Counted from the first letter of the stretch, positions 1 through 5,983 are shown. The stretch: DNA of 7,339 nucleotides from DAOTMI01 sp964605545 (GCA_964605545.1 CAZSCX010000028.1:1-7339), one strand, 5' to 3'. Numbers and translations: made by a program. The notes: generated by a model from the letters alone, not told the origin.

Positions 1-73
1 GTGGACCGTAGCAGACTTGAACTGCTCTCTCTGCAATGCGAATGCAGTGCTCTACCAGATAAGCTAACGGCCC
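1..73 (-). tRNA. tRNA-Ala, anticodon CGC (3' CCA cut by window edge)
   Basis: Read on the minus strand the gene folds into a complete cloverleaf: a 7-bp acceptor stem (GGGCCGU with ACGGUCC), a D-arm with a GG-containing loop, a 5-bp anticodon stem (CUGCA/UGCAG), a 4-nt variable loop and a 5-bp T-stem (AGCAG/CUGCU) with loop UUCAAGU. The anticodon loop UUCGCAU gives CGC, which reads the Ala codon GCG. The G3:U70 wobble, the main identity element for alanyl-tRNA synthetase, is present, and the discriminator base is A73 as expected. Base 1 corresponds to C74, so CCA appears to be encoded but is cut by the window. The first 10 nt (64-73) also encode the last codons and stop of pth. Confidence 0.94.
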
Positions 74-576
74 AAAGAATTTATTATTTCTTTAATAATG
101 TGGTCTATTATATCGCGTTCTTGTGGTAAAAACGATTGCAAGACATAGTCCTCGACCGGAATATTATTTTGAGGTTTACCAATGCCGATTCTAATGCGAT
201 TAAAGGTTTGAGTGCCAAGATTTTCGATAATAGAAATGACACCGTTGTGGCCGGCTGCCCCGCGGTCAAATTGCGCTTTCCACTCCCCTACTCCCAAATC
301 CAAATCATCATGAATGACATAAAAATCTTTGGGGTCGATTTTGAAATAATTTAAAATTTTTTGGGCGGTTTCACCTGATAAATTCATATAATCGGTTGAT
401 ATGGCAAAGAAATTATCACCATCACGGAAGATTTTGGCTTTTAATTTTGGAAATTTTTCGTATTTGTCATCGGCGATTTTATTGATTATCATCTGCCCTA
501 AATTGTGACGAGTGTTTTGATATTTTGTATCGGGATTGCCGAGGCCAAAGTATAGTTTCATAGTGTATTTTAGCAT
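64..576 (-). CDS. pth: Peptidyl-tRNA hydrolase (Pth)
   Basis: Pth is a cytosolic enzyme that cleaves the ester bond of peptidyl-tRNAs dropped from ribosomes, recycling the tRNA. The family signatures are present in order: GLGNP with N14 (E. coli N10), NTRHN with H24 (catalytic H20), MNLSG with N65 (N68), HDDLDL with D90 (D93) and GHNG with N111 (N114). At 170 residues it is somewhat shorter than the 194-residue E. coli enzyme, mainly at the C-terminus. Family members often begin at the Met before KLxxGLGNP, here M6, but the first ATG is preferred because GAGGG (583-587) lies 6 nt upstream of it, whereas nothing resembling a Shine-Dalgarno precedes M6. The stop codon TAG (64-66) lies inside the tRNA-Ala gene, so the CDS covers tRNA positions 1-10. 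The two are probably co-transcribed. Confidence 0.95.
   Translation of the reverse strand: MLKYTMKLYFGLGNPDTKYQNTRHNLGQMIINKIADDKYEKFPKLKAKIFRDGDNFFAISTDYMNLSGETAQKILNYFKIDPKDFYVIHDDLDLGVGEWKAQFDRGAAGHNGVISIIENLGTQTFNRIRIGIGKPQNNIPVEDYVLQSFLPQERDIIDHIIKEIINSLGR
107..112 (-). promoter_or_regulatory. Possible internal -10 for tRNA-Ala inside pth
   Basis: A perfect TATAAT lies on the minus strand within the 3' part of pth. Initiation 6-7 nt downstream would give a pre-tRNA with a 5' leader of roughly 27 nt. No good -35 is visible at normal spacing, and the hexamer could be chance in AT-rich coding sequence. It is recorded because it would let the tRNA be made independently of the pth mRNA it overlaps. 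Confidence 0.25.
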
Positions 577-582
577 TGAAAT

Positions 583-587
583 CCCTC
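583..587 (-). promoter_or_regulatory. Shine-Dalgarno of pth
   Basis: GAGGG lies 6 nt before the ATG at 576. It is the only well-placed Shine-Dalgarno found upstream of any gene in the window, and it decides the pth start in favour of MLKYTM over the internal Met. Confidence 0.65.
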
Positions 588-592
588 TTTAA

Positions 593-616
593 TTCTCCCT
601 TTGACGAAAGGGAGAA
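593..616 (-). promoter_or_regulatory. Leader hairpin upstream of pth
   Basis: A perfect 10-bp inverted repeat, TTCTCCCTTT and AAAGGGAGAA, surrounds a 4-nt loop. There is no T-run on either side, so it does not look like a terminator. It lies between the likely pth -10 (618-623) and the Shine-Dalgarno. With initiation near base 611, most of the stem (CCCUUU/AAAGGG) would form the extreme 5' end of the mRNA, where it could protect the transcript. The 5' arm is also complementary to the Shine-Dalgarno region (582-588), allowing an alternative pairing. Confidence 0.5.
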
Positions 617-617
617 C

Positions 618-623
618 ATTATA
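618..623 (-). promoter_or_regulatory. Probable pth promoter -10
   Basis: A perfect TATAAT on the minus strand lies 41 nt before the pth ATG. No convincing TTGACA-like -35 is seen, but the upstream sequence is extremely AT-rich. The predicted start of transcription, about base 611, falls inside the leader hairpin. Confidence 0.4.
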
Positions 624-768
624 TACATATAATGATATATATTGTTATAAATAGATAGGCTTTGATGTATGGTTTAGGTTTGGCCTTAGGATAGGGAGTA
701 TCAGATTTTGAGGGTTATTTAGCACTCGGATTTGTTGACTGCTAAGAGTTTTCGGAAATGATTATTTT

Positions 769-1236
769 TTATTTAAATCTATTTTCTTTAACAATTTTTT
801 TGGTAGCGGAAACAATGAGAGTTAGGCACATAACTACAAACTGAAAAAAAGGGGGAATAAATAACACTACTGCACTAAGACCTAGGTCTGATTCTTCATA
901 TCCGGTCATAATGTGTTGCTGAATTGAGACTATCCCAAAATAGATAGCAAACAATGTCGGTAAAAGTAAAAATATTTTTGTTGCAATATCTGATTTGCGA
1001 ATTGGAAGATAAGTAATAAAGGCAAAAAGTAAAGATGGAACGACCATCACATAAATAGCCGGCGGAATACTGTTTCCTAATAAAATGATTCCTAACATTG
1101 TGATAATTACGAGATATGTGGCAAAAAGAAATTGAAAAAACTTCTTTTTTAAAATAAAAACGAGATAATACAAAATCACACCGACAAAAACAATAGCTAG
1201 GATATTAGTGCCTGTATTATTACATAATATTTTCAT
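769..1236 (-). CDS. Unknown membrane protein with about five transmembrane helices
   Basis: The 155-residue product is dominated by hydrophobic segments, at roughly residues 12-29, 34-53, 58-78, 87-105 and 119-143, with basic residues in the short loops (KKK at 30-32, RK at 80-81) and a basic tail (KKIVKENRFK). It should be an integral inner-membrane protein. I do not recognise a family, and no catalytic motif is visible. The start is supported by a good promoter directly upstream: TTGTCA, a 17-nt spacer, TAAAAT, then 5 nt to the ATG, with no usable Shine-Dalgarno, so the mRNA is probably leaderless. It is divergent from the 1299-1709 gene, and the two promoters share a -35 site. Stop is TAA. 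Confidence 0.75.
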   Translation of the reverse strand: MKILCNNTGTNILAIVFVGVILYYLVFILKKKFFQFLFATYLVIITMLGIILLGNSIPPAIYVMVVPSLLFAFITYLPIRKSDIATKIFLLLPTLFAIYFGIVSIQQHIMTGYEESDLGLSAVVLFIPPFFQFVVMCLTLIVSATKKIVKENRFK

Positions 1237-1241
1237 AAATT

Positions 1242-1292
1242 ATTTTATTCTCTTTTTTTGGCGTTGACAATCCATGGGTGAGTATATAACAT
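1242..1292. promoter_or_regulatory. Divergent promoters with a shared -35, both leaderless
   Basis: On the minus strand, TTGTCA (1270-1265) is followed by 17 nt, TAAAAT (1247-1242), 5 nt and the ATG at 1236. On the plus strand, TTGACA (1264-1269) is followed by 17 nt, TAACAT (1287-1292), 6 nt and the ATG at 1299. The two -35 hexamers are the two strands of one near-palindromic TTGACAA. In both directions transcription should begin at or beside the A of the start codon. Confidence 0.6.
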
Positions 1293-1298
1293 TGGAGC

Positions 1299-1709
1299 AT
1301 GATTGAAAAATATAAGGTTGTCGGTGATGCAATTTGGCAGAAACAAGATGCTAAAAATGTTGGCGGTTTATTGGTAGAACAAGAAATTGACAATAATATT
1401 AAGAAAGATATTATGACAACTGTTTTTGGTGTACTTGAAGAAATGAAAGATATGAAAATATATGGATACCCTGATACTTATTTGGATCAGATTAAAGTTG
1501 TGTTTGTTGAAAAAATGCTGGAGTGTAATATGAGTTGTGAGGATATTAAACCTGTTTTATTATCGATTGATAATGGAAGAGTTAAACACAATACTATTTT
1601 GATGGCTGCGGTTCATTTTAAAAAAATAAACAATCAAGATGCGGTTGATGTTTTAATGCCAATAATTGATATTACTGGTGGATCCAGAAATTTATCAGAA
1701 AATTATTAG
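1299..1709 (+). CDS. Unknown 136-residue soluble protein
   Basis: The product is probably cytoplasmic and mostly helical, with no signal peptide or membrane segment and no motif I recognise. Codon use looks ordinary for the window and the frame is clean. The start is preferred because a consensus -35 (TTGACA, 17-nt spacer) places the transcription start on the ATG. A GGAG sits just one base before the ATG, too close to act as a Shine-Dalgarno, which again points to a leaderless message. It is divergent from the membrane-protein gene and convergent with ligA: its last 15 bases (1695-1709) overlap the end of ligA on the opposite strand. No function can be inferred from the neighbours. Confidence 0.72.
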   Translation: MIEKYKVVGDAIWQKQDAKNVGGLLVEQEIDNNIKKDIMTTVFGVLEEMKDMKIYGYPDTYLDQIKVVFVEKMLECNMSCEDIKPVLLSIDNGRVKHNTILMAAVHFKKINNQDAVDVLMPIIDITGGSRNLSENY

Positions 1710-3614
1710 TTTTTCGAAATCTTTTTCGTTAATGATTTTTATACCAAGCTTTTTGGCGGTTAAAAATTTACTGGAATTGCCGTCGGTTTCGTTGGTGAGA
1801 AGATAGTCTGTATTTGAGGTGACAGAAGAAGTGAAACGGCCGCCGAGAGATTCAATTTTTTCTATCATTTCTTTTCTAGGAATAGATAGATCCCCTGTTA
1901 TACAAAAATTAAGATTGTAGATATTAGATCGTAGATTGTGGATGGGAGATTTTAATTTTATTTGCGAAAGAATGGAATTGATTATTTCTTTTCGTAAATT
2001 GATGCCGTCGATGATTTTTTGGGCGAGGGTGATTTGGAAACCGGGTAAATTATCAAAATCGATGAGTTTTAAATTTAATAATTTCTCTGGGGTATCAAAA
2101 CCAAAATCAATCATTTGTTTGATACGGGCGTGGGAAAAATTGGGAATTTGGGCGGCATCGAAGACTTCCAAAAGAGAAAGATCTTTTTTAGCCTGAATTT
2201 CGGAAATAATATTGTTGGCAGATTTTTCGCCGAGATTATCAAGATTACTTATGTCTTCAATTTTTAGTTTATAAAAATCACCCGGTAATTTTAATTTACC
2301 GGTATCAAATAATTTTTTAATAGTTTTCTCTGAAATGTTTTTGATATCGAGAGTTTTGCAGAATAAATTGAGAACACCAAGAGTTTGGCCAAGACAATTA
2401 GGATTAGGGCATTTTAAAAATTTATGATCAGTGATTAATTTTATGCCACAAACAGGGCAGTTTATCGGAGCTTTGATGTGACCGGAGTTTACTTTGGTAA
2501 TTACTTTTTCGATATGAGGAATAACATCTCCCCGACGGCTGATTTCGACGATATCGCCAATATTGATATTTTTTTCTTTAATTAAATCGTAATTAGCTAG
2601 AGAGGCAAAGGTTATTATGGCGCCCGAAGTCTCGACAGGTTCAACTTGAGCGACTGGGGTGATAGTACCTAGTGGTCCGACTTGCCATACGATATTTTTG
2701 ATTTGGGTTTCATTGGTGAGACTGGGAAATTTATAAGCGACTTGACCTTTTGGTCGGCCGTCACGGCTGCCAAGTTCTTTTTGGATTTGATGATCGTTTA
2801 TTTTGATTACCAGACCGTCAATTTCATAAGGATAGTTTTTGCGTTTTTTATCTAGGAATTCTTGGTAAATATTTTCTATTTCTTGAAAGTTTTTGCAGAG
2901 AATAGATTCGACGGTGGTGATACCTAGCTCTTTTAGATATTTGATATCATTAAATTCCGTTTTTTGGTTGGGGAAAATTTCAACCGCAAAAAGTGAGCAA
3001 TATTCGGCATATTTAGAATCTAATCTTTGAGAGAGACCGGAGGCGGCGTTACGGGGGTTGCTGTATTTTTCTTCTGATGTTTGATTTAATTTTTCAAAAT
3101 CTTTTTGAAGAACAACGATTTCACAGCGGATAGAACCAGAAAAATCTCTCGGCAAACTCTGGATAAAGTTTTGCATTTTGACGACATTTTGGGTGATGAC
3201 ATCGCCAACAAGACCATCTCCCCTAGTGATGGCATCAATAAATTTTCCATCGTGATATTCGATTTCCAAAGAAATTCCATCGCATTTTGGTTGTATCAAA
3301 TATTCGTTAATAATTATTTTTTTTAGTTCGAAATAATGAACGAGATCTTCAAAGGTGTTGACTTTGTTTAGTGAGCCCATGGGCATAGTGTGCTTTTTTT
3401 TGTCAAAACCGGTATTGAAATTTTTGTTGCCAACTTTGCTAAAAATCCGATGATAAGGGGCTTTTTGACGGAGAATTTCTTCGAGGATATCAAAGGTGTG
3501 GTCGTCCATGATTGGTGAGGCGCTGGTATAATAAGCCTTTTTGGCAGACATCAAAATTTCACCCAAATCTTGCGGGTTAATTTTTTCCAGATCAAAATCG
3601 GATAATTGGTACAT
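1695..3614 (-). CDS. ligA: NAD-dependent DNA ligase LigA
   Basis: LigA seals nicks in DNA during replication and repair, using NAD+ to adenylate its active-site lysine. The 639-residue protein (E. coli 671) shows the family order: an N-terminal NAD-binding region, the KxDG adenylation motif (K110, D112, G113), CEIVV (E165), YEIDGLVIKI (D266), AYKFP (K295), an OB fold (about 305-375), a four-Cys zinc finger (C386, C389, C402, C407), helix-hairpin-helix repeats (about 410-550) and a C-terminal BRCT domain (about 563-639). In the OB fold the usual ATLHN reads ASLAN, losing the His. The stop is TGA followed at once by TAA. The ATG lies 5 nt after a TATAAT with no Shine-Dalgarno, so the mRNA is probably leaderless. 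Its 3' end overlaps the convergent unknown gene by 15 bp. Confidence 0.97.
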   Translation of the reverse strand: MYQLSDFDLEKINPQDLGEILMSAKKAYYTSASPIMDDHTFDILEEILRQKAPYHRIFSKVGNKNFNTGFDKKKHTMPMGSLNKVNTFEDLVHYFELKKIIINEYLIQPKCDGISLEIEYHDGKFIDAITRGDGLVGDVITQNVVKMQNFIQSLPRDFSGSIRCEIVVLQKDFEKLNQTSEEKYSNPRNAASGLSQRLDSKYAEYCSLFAVEIFPNQKTEFNDIKYLKELGITTVESILCKNFQEIENIYQEFLDKKRKNYPYEIDGLVIKINDHQIQKELGSRDGRPKGQVAYKFPSLTNETQIKNIVWQVGPLGTITPVAQVEPVETSGAIITFASLANYDLIKEKNINIGDIVEISRRGDVIPHIEKVITKVNSGHIKAPINCPVCGIKLITDHKFLKCPNPNCLGQTLGVLNLFCKTLDIKNISEKTIKKLFDTGKLKLPGDFYKLKIEDISNLDNLGEKSANNIISEIQAKKDLSLLEVFDAAQIPNFSHARIKQMIDFGFDTPEKLLNLKLIDFDNLPGFQITLAQKIIDGINLRKEIINSILSQIKLKSPIHNLRSNIYNLNFCITGDLSIPRKEMIEKIESLGGRFTSSVTSNTDYLLTNETDGNSSKFLTAKKLGIKIINEKDFEKLIIF

Positions 3615-3619
3615 AAGGT

Positions 3620-3634
3620 ATTATATGATAAAAT
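3620..3634. promoter_or_regulatory. Back-to-back -10 elements for ligA and the 69-residue gene
   Basis: The 29-bp gap between divergent start codons holds a minus-strand TATAAT (3625-3620), 5 nt before the ligA ATG, and a plus-strand extended -10 TGATAAAAT (3626-3634), 9 nt before the ATG at 3644. The two elements abut. Neither has a recognisable -35, and neither gene has a Shine-Dalgarno. Confidence 0.5.
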
Positions 3635-3643
3635 CGACCTAAT

Positions 3644-3853
3644 ATGCCGATTTCGCAAAAGATAGAAACAGTCTGTTTTCATTTAAATGCTTTAACCGAT
3701 ATTATTTTTCCTGGAGAACCTATAAGCCAGGAACAATATGAAAAGGCTTCAAGTATTATTAGCCAACTACCAAGTGAAGAATCACAAAATAATTTCAGAA
3801 AAAGGTTGGATAGGCTTTCTATACGTTTGCCAGACAGTAATAGGCACCTTTAG
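3644..3853 (+). CDS. Small unknown protein, 69 residues
   Basis: A clean 69-codon frame encodes a polar, probably helical protein with a short hydrophobic patch near residues 12-22 (CFHLNALTDII) and an acidic, Gln-rich middle followed by a basic C-terminus. I recognise no family. Support for it being a real gene is indirect. It begins 9 nt after an extended -10 (TGATAAAAT), fits the divergent leaderless pattern seen twice more in the window, and fills what would otherwise be an unusually long gap between ligA and fic. Against it: it is short, and its last 35 bp overlap the 3' end of fic on the other strand. Stop is TAG. Confidence 0.5.
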   Translation: MPISQKIETVCFHLNALTDIIFPGEPISQEQYEKASSIISQLPSEESQNNFRKRLDRLSIRLPDSNRHL

Positions 3854-4952
3854 TTGAACCACGTTTTTCACAGACACCGTCATCAATTAATTTCTTTAAA
3901 TCACGCCAGATAGTATCGTCTGAAACCATGGGTAGAATTTGCTGGGCATCGGGCATACGGAGACCACCGAATTGTTGCATAAATTCAACTAATTTAATTT
4001 GTCTTTCGGAGAGATGGACTTGTTTGCCGCCCAGTTTTTGTTTGAACTTAATATCGCGAGAAAGTGATTGAACTTTATTTTTTACTCGGGTTAATTCAAT
4101 GGCTAAAGCCTCGGTGAAATAGATAATCCAATCAGTTAAATTTCTTTTAAAAATATCGGGTGATAAATTGTGAGTGGCTTGAATGGTATTGTAATAAATT
4201 TCGGCATTGCGGTCAAAATATTCTTCTAGGGAAAATAAACGACGAATATCATAACCTTCAACATAAAGTGGGAGCATGGCAAAAGCGCGGGAAACACGGC
4301 CATTGCCTTCAATGAAAGGATGGATGGCAACCAAGATGTAATGAGTTATAGCGCTTTTTATGGCAGGGTGAATTTCTTTTGATTCAGGACTATTGAGCCA
4401 AGCGATAAAATCAGCGACAAGATATGGAACTTCTATGGCCGGAGGTGGTCGATGAGCGATTTCACCGGTTTGAGTATTTTTTAAAACTACTTGTTGGTGG
4501 CGGTATTTTCCTTGTTCTGTTTCGGTAATGATTTTGAGTGTGGTTAGCTCGTGAATTCTTTTGATGATAGTTTCTGAATAGAAAAAAGGACGATGGCCTT
4601 CGTCGTCAAAATGAGGAACGGTTTTTTCTTCGGGGAGAGGCATATTGGCATCATATAGACTCCAGAGTTCTTCGAGATATGAGACGACATTGCGATAGTT
4701 AATAACTTCCTGGATATCTCTTTCGCCACCGGTAATTTTTTGGCCTTCGACTAATTTAGCAACTTCTTGATAGGTTAGGTCGTTTCCTTCGATACGGGTA
4801 CCGTAATGAACAGTCCGGACCACTGCTTCTTGTTGAAATTGTTTCTCATATGCCGGAATTAACGGCGCTTCATCAATAATCGCTTTGGCCCCTTCAATCA
4901 AACCGATGTTTTTTAGAATTTGATTATTGATTGTAAATATCGGTAAAAACAT
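3819..4952 (-). CDS. Fic-domain protein (probable AMPylase) with C-terminal winged-helix-like region
   Basis: Fic enzymes usually transfer AMP from ATP to a hydroxyl group on a target protein, and many also remove it. The 377-residue protein has the Fic N-terminal region, then the full active-site loop HPFIEGNGRVSR (H211 catalytic, E215 metal-binding, N217, R219, R222), preceded by a target-binding flap region near HRPPPAIEVPY. The inhibitory motif (S/T)xxxE(G/N) is represented by TRIEGN: E55 is present, but the position four before it is Gly51, with Thr52 one place off. Residues about 315-375 look like a winged helix-turn-helix. The architecture matches the common bacterial stand-alone Fic proteins; the target is unknown. 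Its ATG lies 9 nt after TGCTATAAT with no Shine-Dalgarno. It follows the 303-residue gene by 60 bp on the same strand. Confidence 0.93.
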   Translation of the reverse strand: MFLPIFTINNQILKNIGLIEGAKAIIDEAPLIPAYEKQFQQEAVVRTVHYGTRIEGNDLTYQEVAKLVEGQKITGGERDIQEVINYRNVVSYLEELWSLYDANMPLPEEKTVPHFDDEGHRPFFYSETIIKRIHELTTLKIITETEQGKYRHQQVVLKNTQTGEIAHRPPPAIEVPYLVADFIAWLNSPESKEIHPAIKSAITHYILVAIHPFIEGNGRVSRAFAMLPLYVEGYDIRRLFSLEEYFDRNAEIYYNTIQATHNLSPDIFKRNLTDWIIYFTEALAIELTRVKNKVQSLSRDIKFKQKLGGKQVHLSERQIKLVEFMQQFGGLRMPDAQQILPMVSDDTIWRDLKKLIDDGVCEKRGSTKGAYYCLANV

Positions 4953-4961
4953 CTTATATGC

Positions 4962-4970
4962 ATTATAGCA
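4962..4970 (-). promoter_or_regulatory. Extended -10 of fic
   Basis: TGCTATAAT is a perfect extended -10 on the minus strand. Only 9 nt separate it from the fic ATG at 4952, so the message should have at most about 3 nt of leader. The same nonamer precedes the upstream 303-residue gene (5947-5955). The 23-bp repeat ends 17 nt upstream of it. Confidence 0.6.
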
Positions 4971-4987
4971 TTAATTTTGAAAATCAA

Positions 4988-5010
4988 TGAGGGGAAAATG
5001 CGGAGATAGG
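4988..5010 (-). repeat. 23-bp direct repeat, copy A
   Basis: This is an exact 23-bp match to 5961-5983 in the same orientation; on the minus strand it begins CCTATCTCCGCATTTT. It starts two bases after the stop of the 303-residue gene and lies 17 nt before the extended -10 of fic. The flanking bases differ from the other copy on both sides, so the exact match ends here. It could be an upstream regulatory site or a trace of recombination. Confidence 0.85.
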
Positions 5011-5012
5011 TA

Positions 5013-5924
5013 TTAGCCTTTTAATTTATCGAGGAGTTTATTTTTGAAAATTTTATGATATTTTTTTATTTTAGGATTATTTCTTTCTGCGATAATGGTA
5101 TCAAACCTTTCAATTTCTTCGGTAGTGATGTTTTCAAAATGTAATTTGTCGAAATTCTTGATTAAAATATTTAGAAATTTTGTTGCTTCTTCTACTGTGG
5201 AATGATCGGGTAAAAAATATCTGCCTGTTTCGAATAGATCAAAGGGTTTTTTATTTATTAAATTAGTCTCATTAATTTCTAGATATATCTCTCTGTCCAT
5301 ATTTCGCCATGGCCCACGTAGTTGTCTTTCAGAATTTAATAGTTTATAAATGTTTTTCGCATATTTTTTAATTTTTTCATGATTGTAGGTGCCGTCTGGG
5401 TTTGTAATTTCCTGTAAAAAATAATTTATATTTGTATCGTAGATATTTTTTGCACATATTCTTGCTGGATATAGAATTAGTAGAGATATATTAGGATCAA
5501 ATTGATAATCATTTACAATCATATTATTTGTCATTGTTTCCCAATGTGGACTAGAATTAGGATTAATCCTATTGTATTCTATGCTATCTGGGTGAAAATC
5601 AGGGTTATTTTTGTATTTTTCCAAAATTTTTGCATAGCGGTTTTTAAAATATTCTTTTGTTTCATCATCCAAACGATAATTTTGTTGTTCGCTGATGGTT
5701 TCAAAAAGTTTATTGGTTAAGTTTTCATAAGATTTATCGAGTTCTGGATTTTTCATTTCATCAATGAGAGTGTCGAGTGTTTTTATCTGTTCAATATTGA
5801 TATTTTGAAACTGTGATTTATCAAAATTTCGAGACAGATCCTTAATGGTTTCCTTGGCTGTGTCCATATTTGTCTTGATAGTAGCGGTAAATTCGACTAA
5901 TTTATTTTGGTTTTCAGGGATCAT
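5013..5924 (-). CDS. Unknown 303-residue protein with internal duplication
   Basis: I do not recognise a family. The protein is rich in Asn, Lys, Glu and Ile, has no signal peptide or membrane helix, and is probably cytoplasmic. Its ends are related: residues 33-73 and 257-297 align without gaps and are identical at 19 of 41 positions, sharing NFDK, NI, DT and NP and ending in NKL. The central part (about 85-240) is unrelated to these and contains Trp/Tyr/Pro-rich stretches such as SPHWET and GPWRNMD. The start follows a strong extended -10 by 22 nt; there is no Shine-Dalgarno and a stop lies in frame upstream, so no longer form is possible. It lies upstream of fic, flanked by both copies of the 23-bp repeat. 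A link to Fic is possible but unproven. Stop is TAA. Confidence 0.75.
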   Translation of the reverse strand: MIPENQNKLVEFTATIKTNMDTAKETIKDLSRNFDKSQFQNINIEQIKTLDTLIDEMKNPELDKSYENLTNKLFETISEQQNYRLDDETKEYFKNRYAKILEKYKNNPDFHPDSIEYNRINPNSSPHWETMTNNMIVNDYQFDPNISLLILYPARICAKNIYDTNINYFLQEITNPDGTYNHEKIKKYAKNIYKLLNSERQLRGPWRNMDREIYLEINETNLINKKPFDLFETGRYFLPDHSTVEEATKFLNILIKNFDKLHFENITTEEIERFDTIIAERNNPKIKKYHKIFKNKLLDKLKG

Positions 5925-5946
5925 AATTAAGTTTAACTATTGGTAT

Positions 5947-5955
5947 ATTATAGCA
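5947..5955 (-). promoter_or_regulatory. Extended -10 of the 303-residue gene
   Basis: TGCTATAAT on the minus strand is identical to the fic element. Predicted initiation near base 5940 gives a leader of about 16 nt without a Shine-Dalgarno. The 23-bp repeat ends 5 nt upstream and so covers the -35 region. Confidence 0.6.
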
Positions 5956-5960
5956 CAATT

Positions 5961-5983
5961 TGAGGGGAAAATGCGGAGATAGG
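5961..5983 (-). repeat. 23-bp direct repeat, copy B
   Basis: This copy is identical to 4988-5010. Here the repeat lies 5 nt from the extended -10, against 17 nt for copy A. The difference of 12 bp is a little over one helical turn, so both copies could present a similar face of the helix to a protein bound there. The two copies are 973 bp apart, just enclosing the 303-residue gene and its promoter. Confidence 0.85.

Larger units (their letters stand above)
577..768. other. Non-coding gap between the membrane-protein gene and pth
   Basis: No ORF of meaningful length is present on either strand. The pth-proximal part holds the leader hairpin and -10. The rest contains a very AT-rich block (about 618-650) that also has a TATAAT on the plus strand (628-633), and a weak inverted repeat TTAGCA/TGCTAA (719-724 and 740-745, 15-nt loop). 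An unannotated RNA starting near 640 on the plus strand is possible, but nothing else supports it. Confidence 0.5.

Noticed and set aside
136..354. Plus-strand ORF of 72 codons opposite pth
   Set aside because: It lies wholly within pth, which has all family motifs; the reading frame is a shadow.
719..745. Inverted repeat TTAGCA/TGCTAA as a terminator
   Set aside because: The stem is only 6-7 bp with a 15-nt loop and has no proper T-run on either strand.
1294..1297. GGAG as a Shine-Dalgarno for the 136-residue gene
   Set aside because: Only one base separates it from the ATG, too close to position a ribosome; the promoter spacing suggests a leaderless start.
1692..1697. Possible UGA recoding, since ligA ends TGA TAA
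   Set aside because: All genes are intact under the standard code and use TGG for Trp; no internal UGA is needed. The tandem stop is consistent with ordinary termination.
1936..3326. ORFs of 64-86 codons overlapping ligA on both strands (1936-2196, 3086-3280, 3105-3326)
   Set aside because: All lie inside the intact ligA frame and have low-complexity translations.
4988..5983. CRISPR array or insertion sequence suggested by the 23-bp repeats
   Set aside because: There are only two copies, 973 bp apart, with a non-transposase gene between them and no terminal inverted repeats or cas genes.
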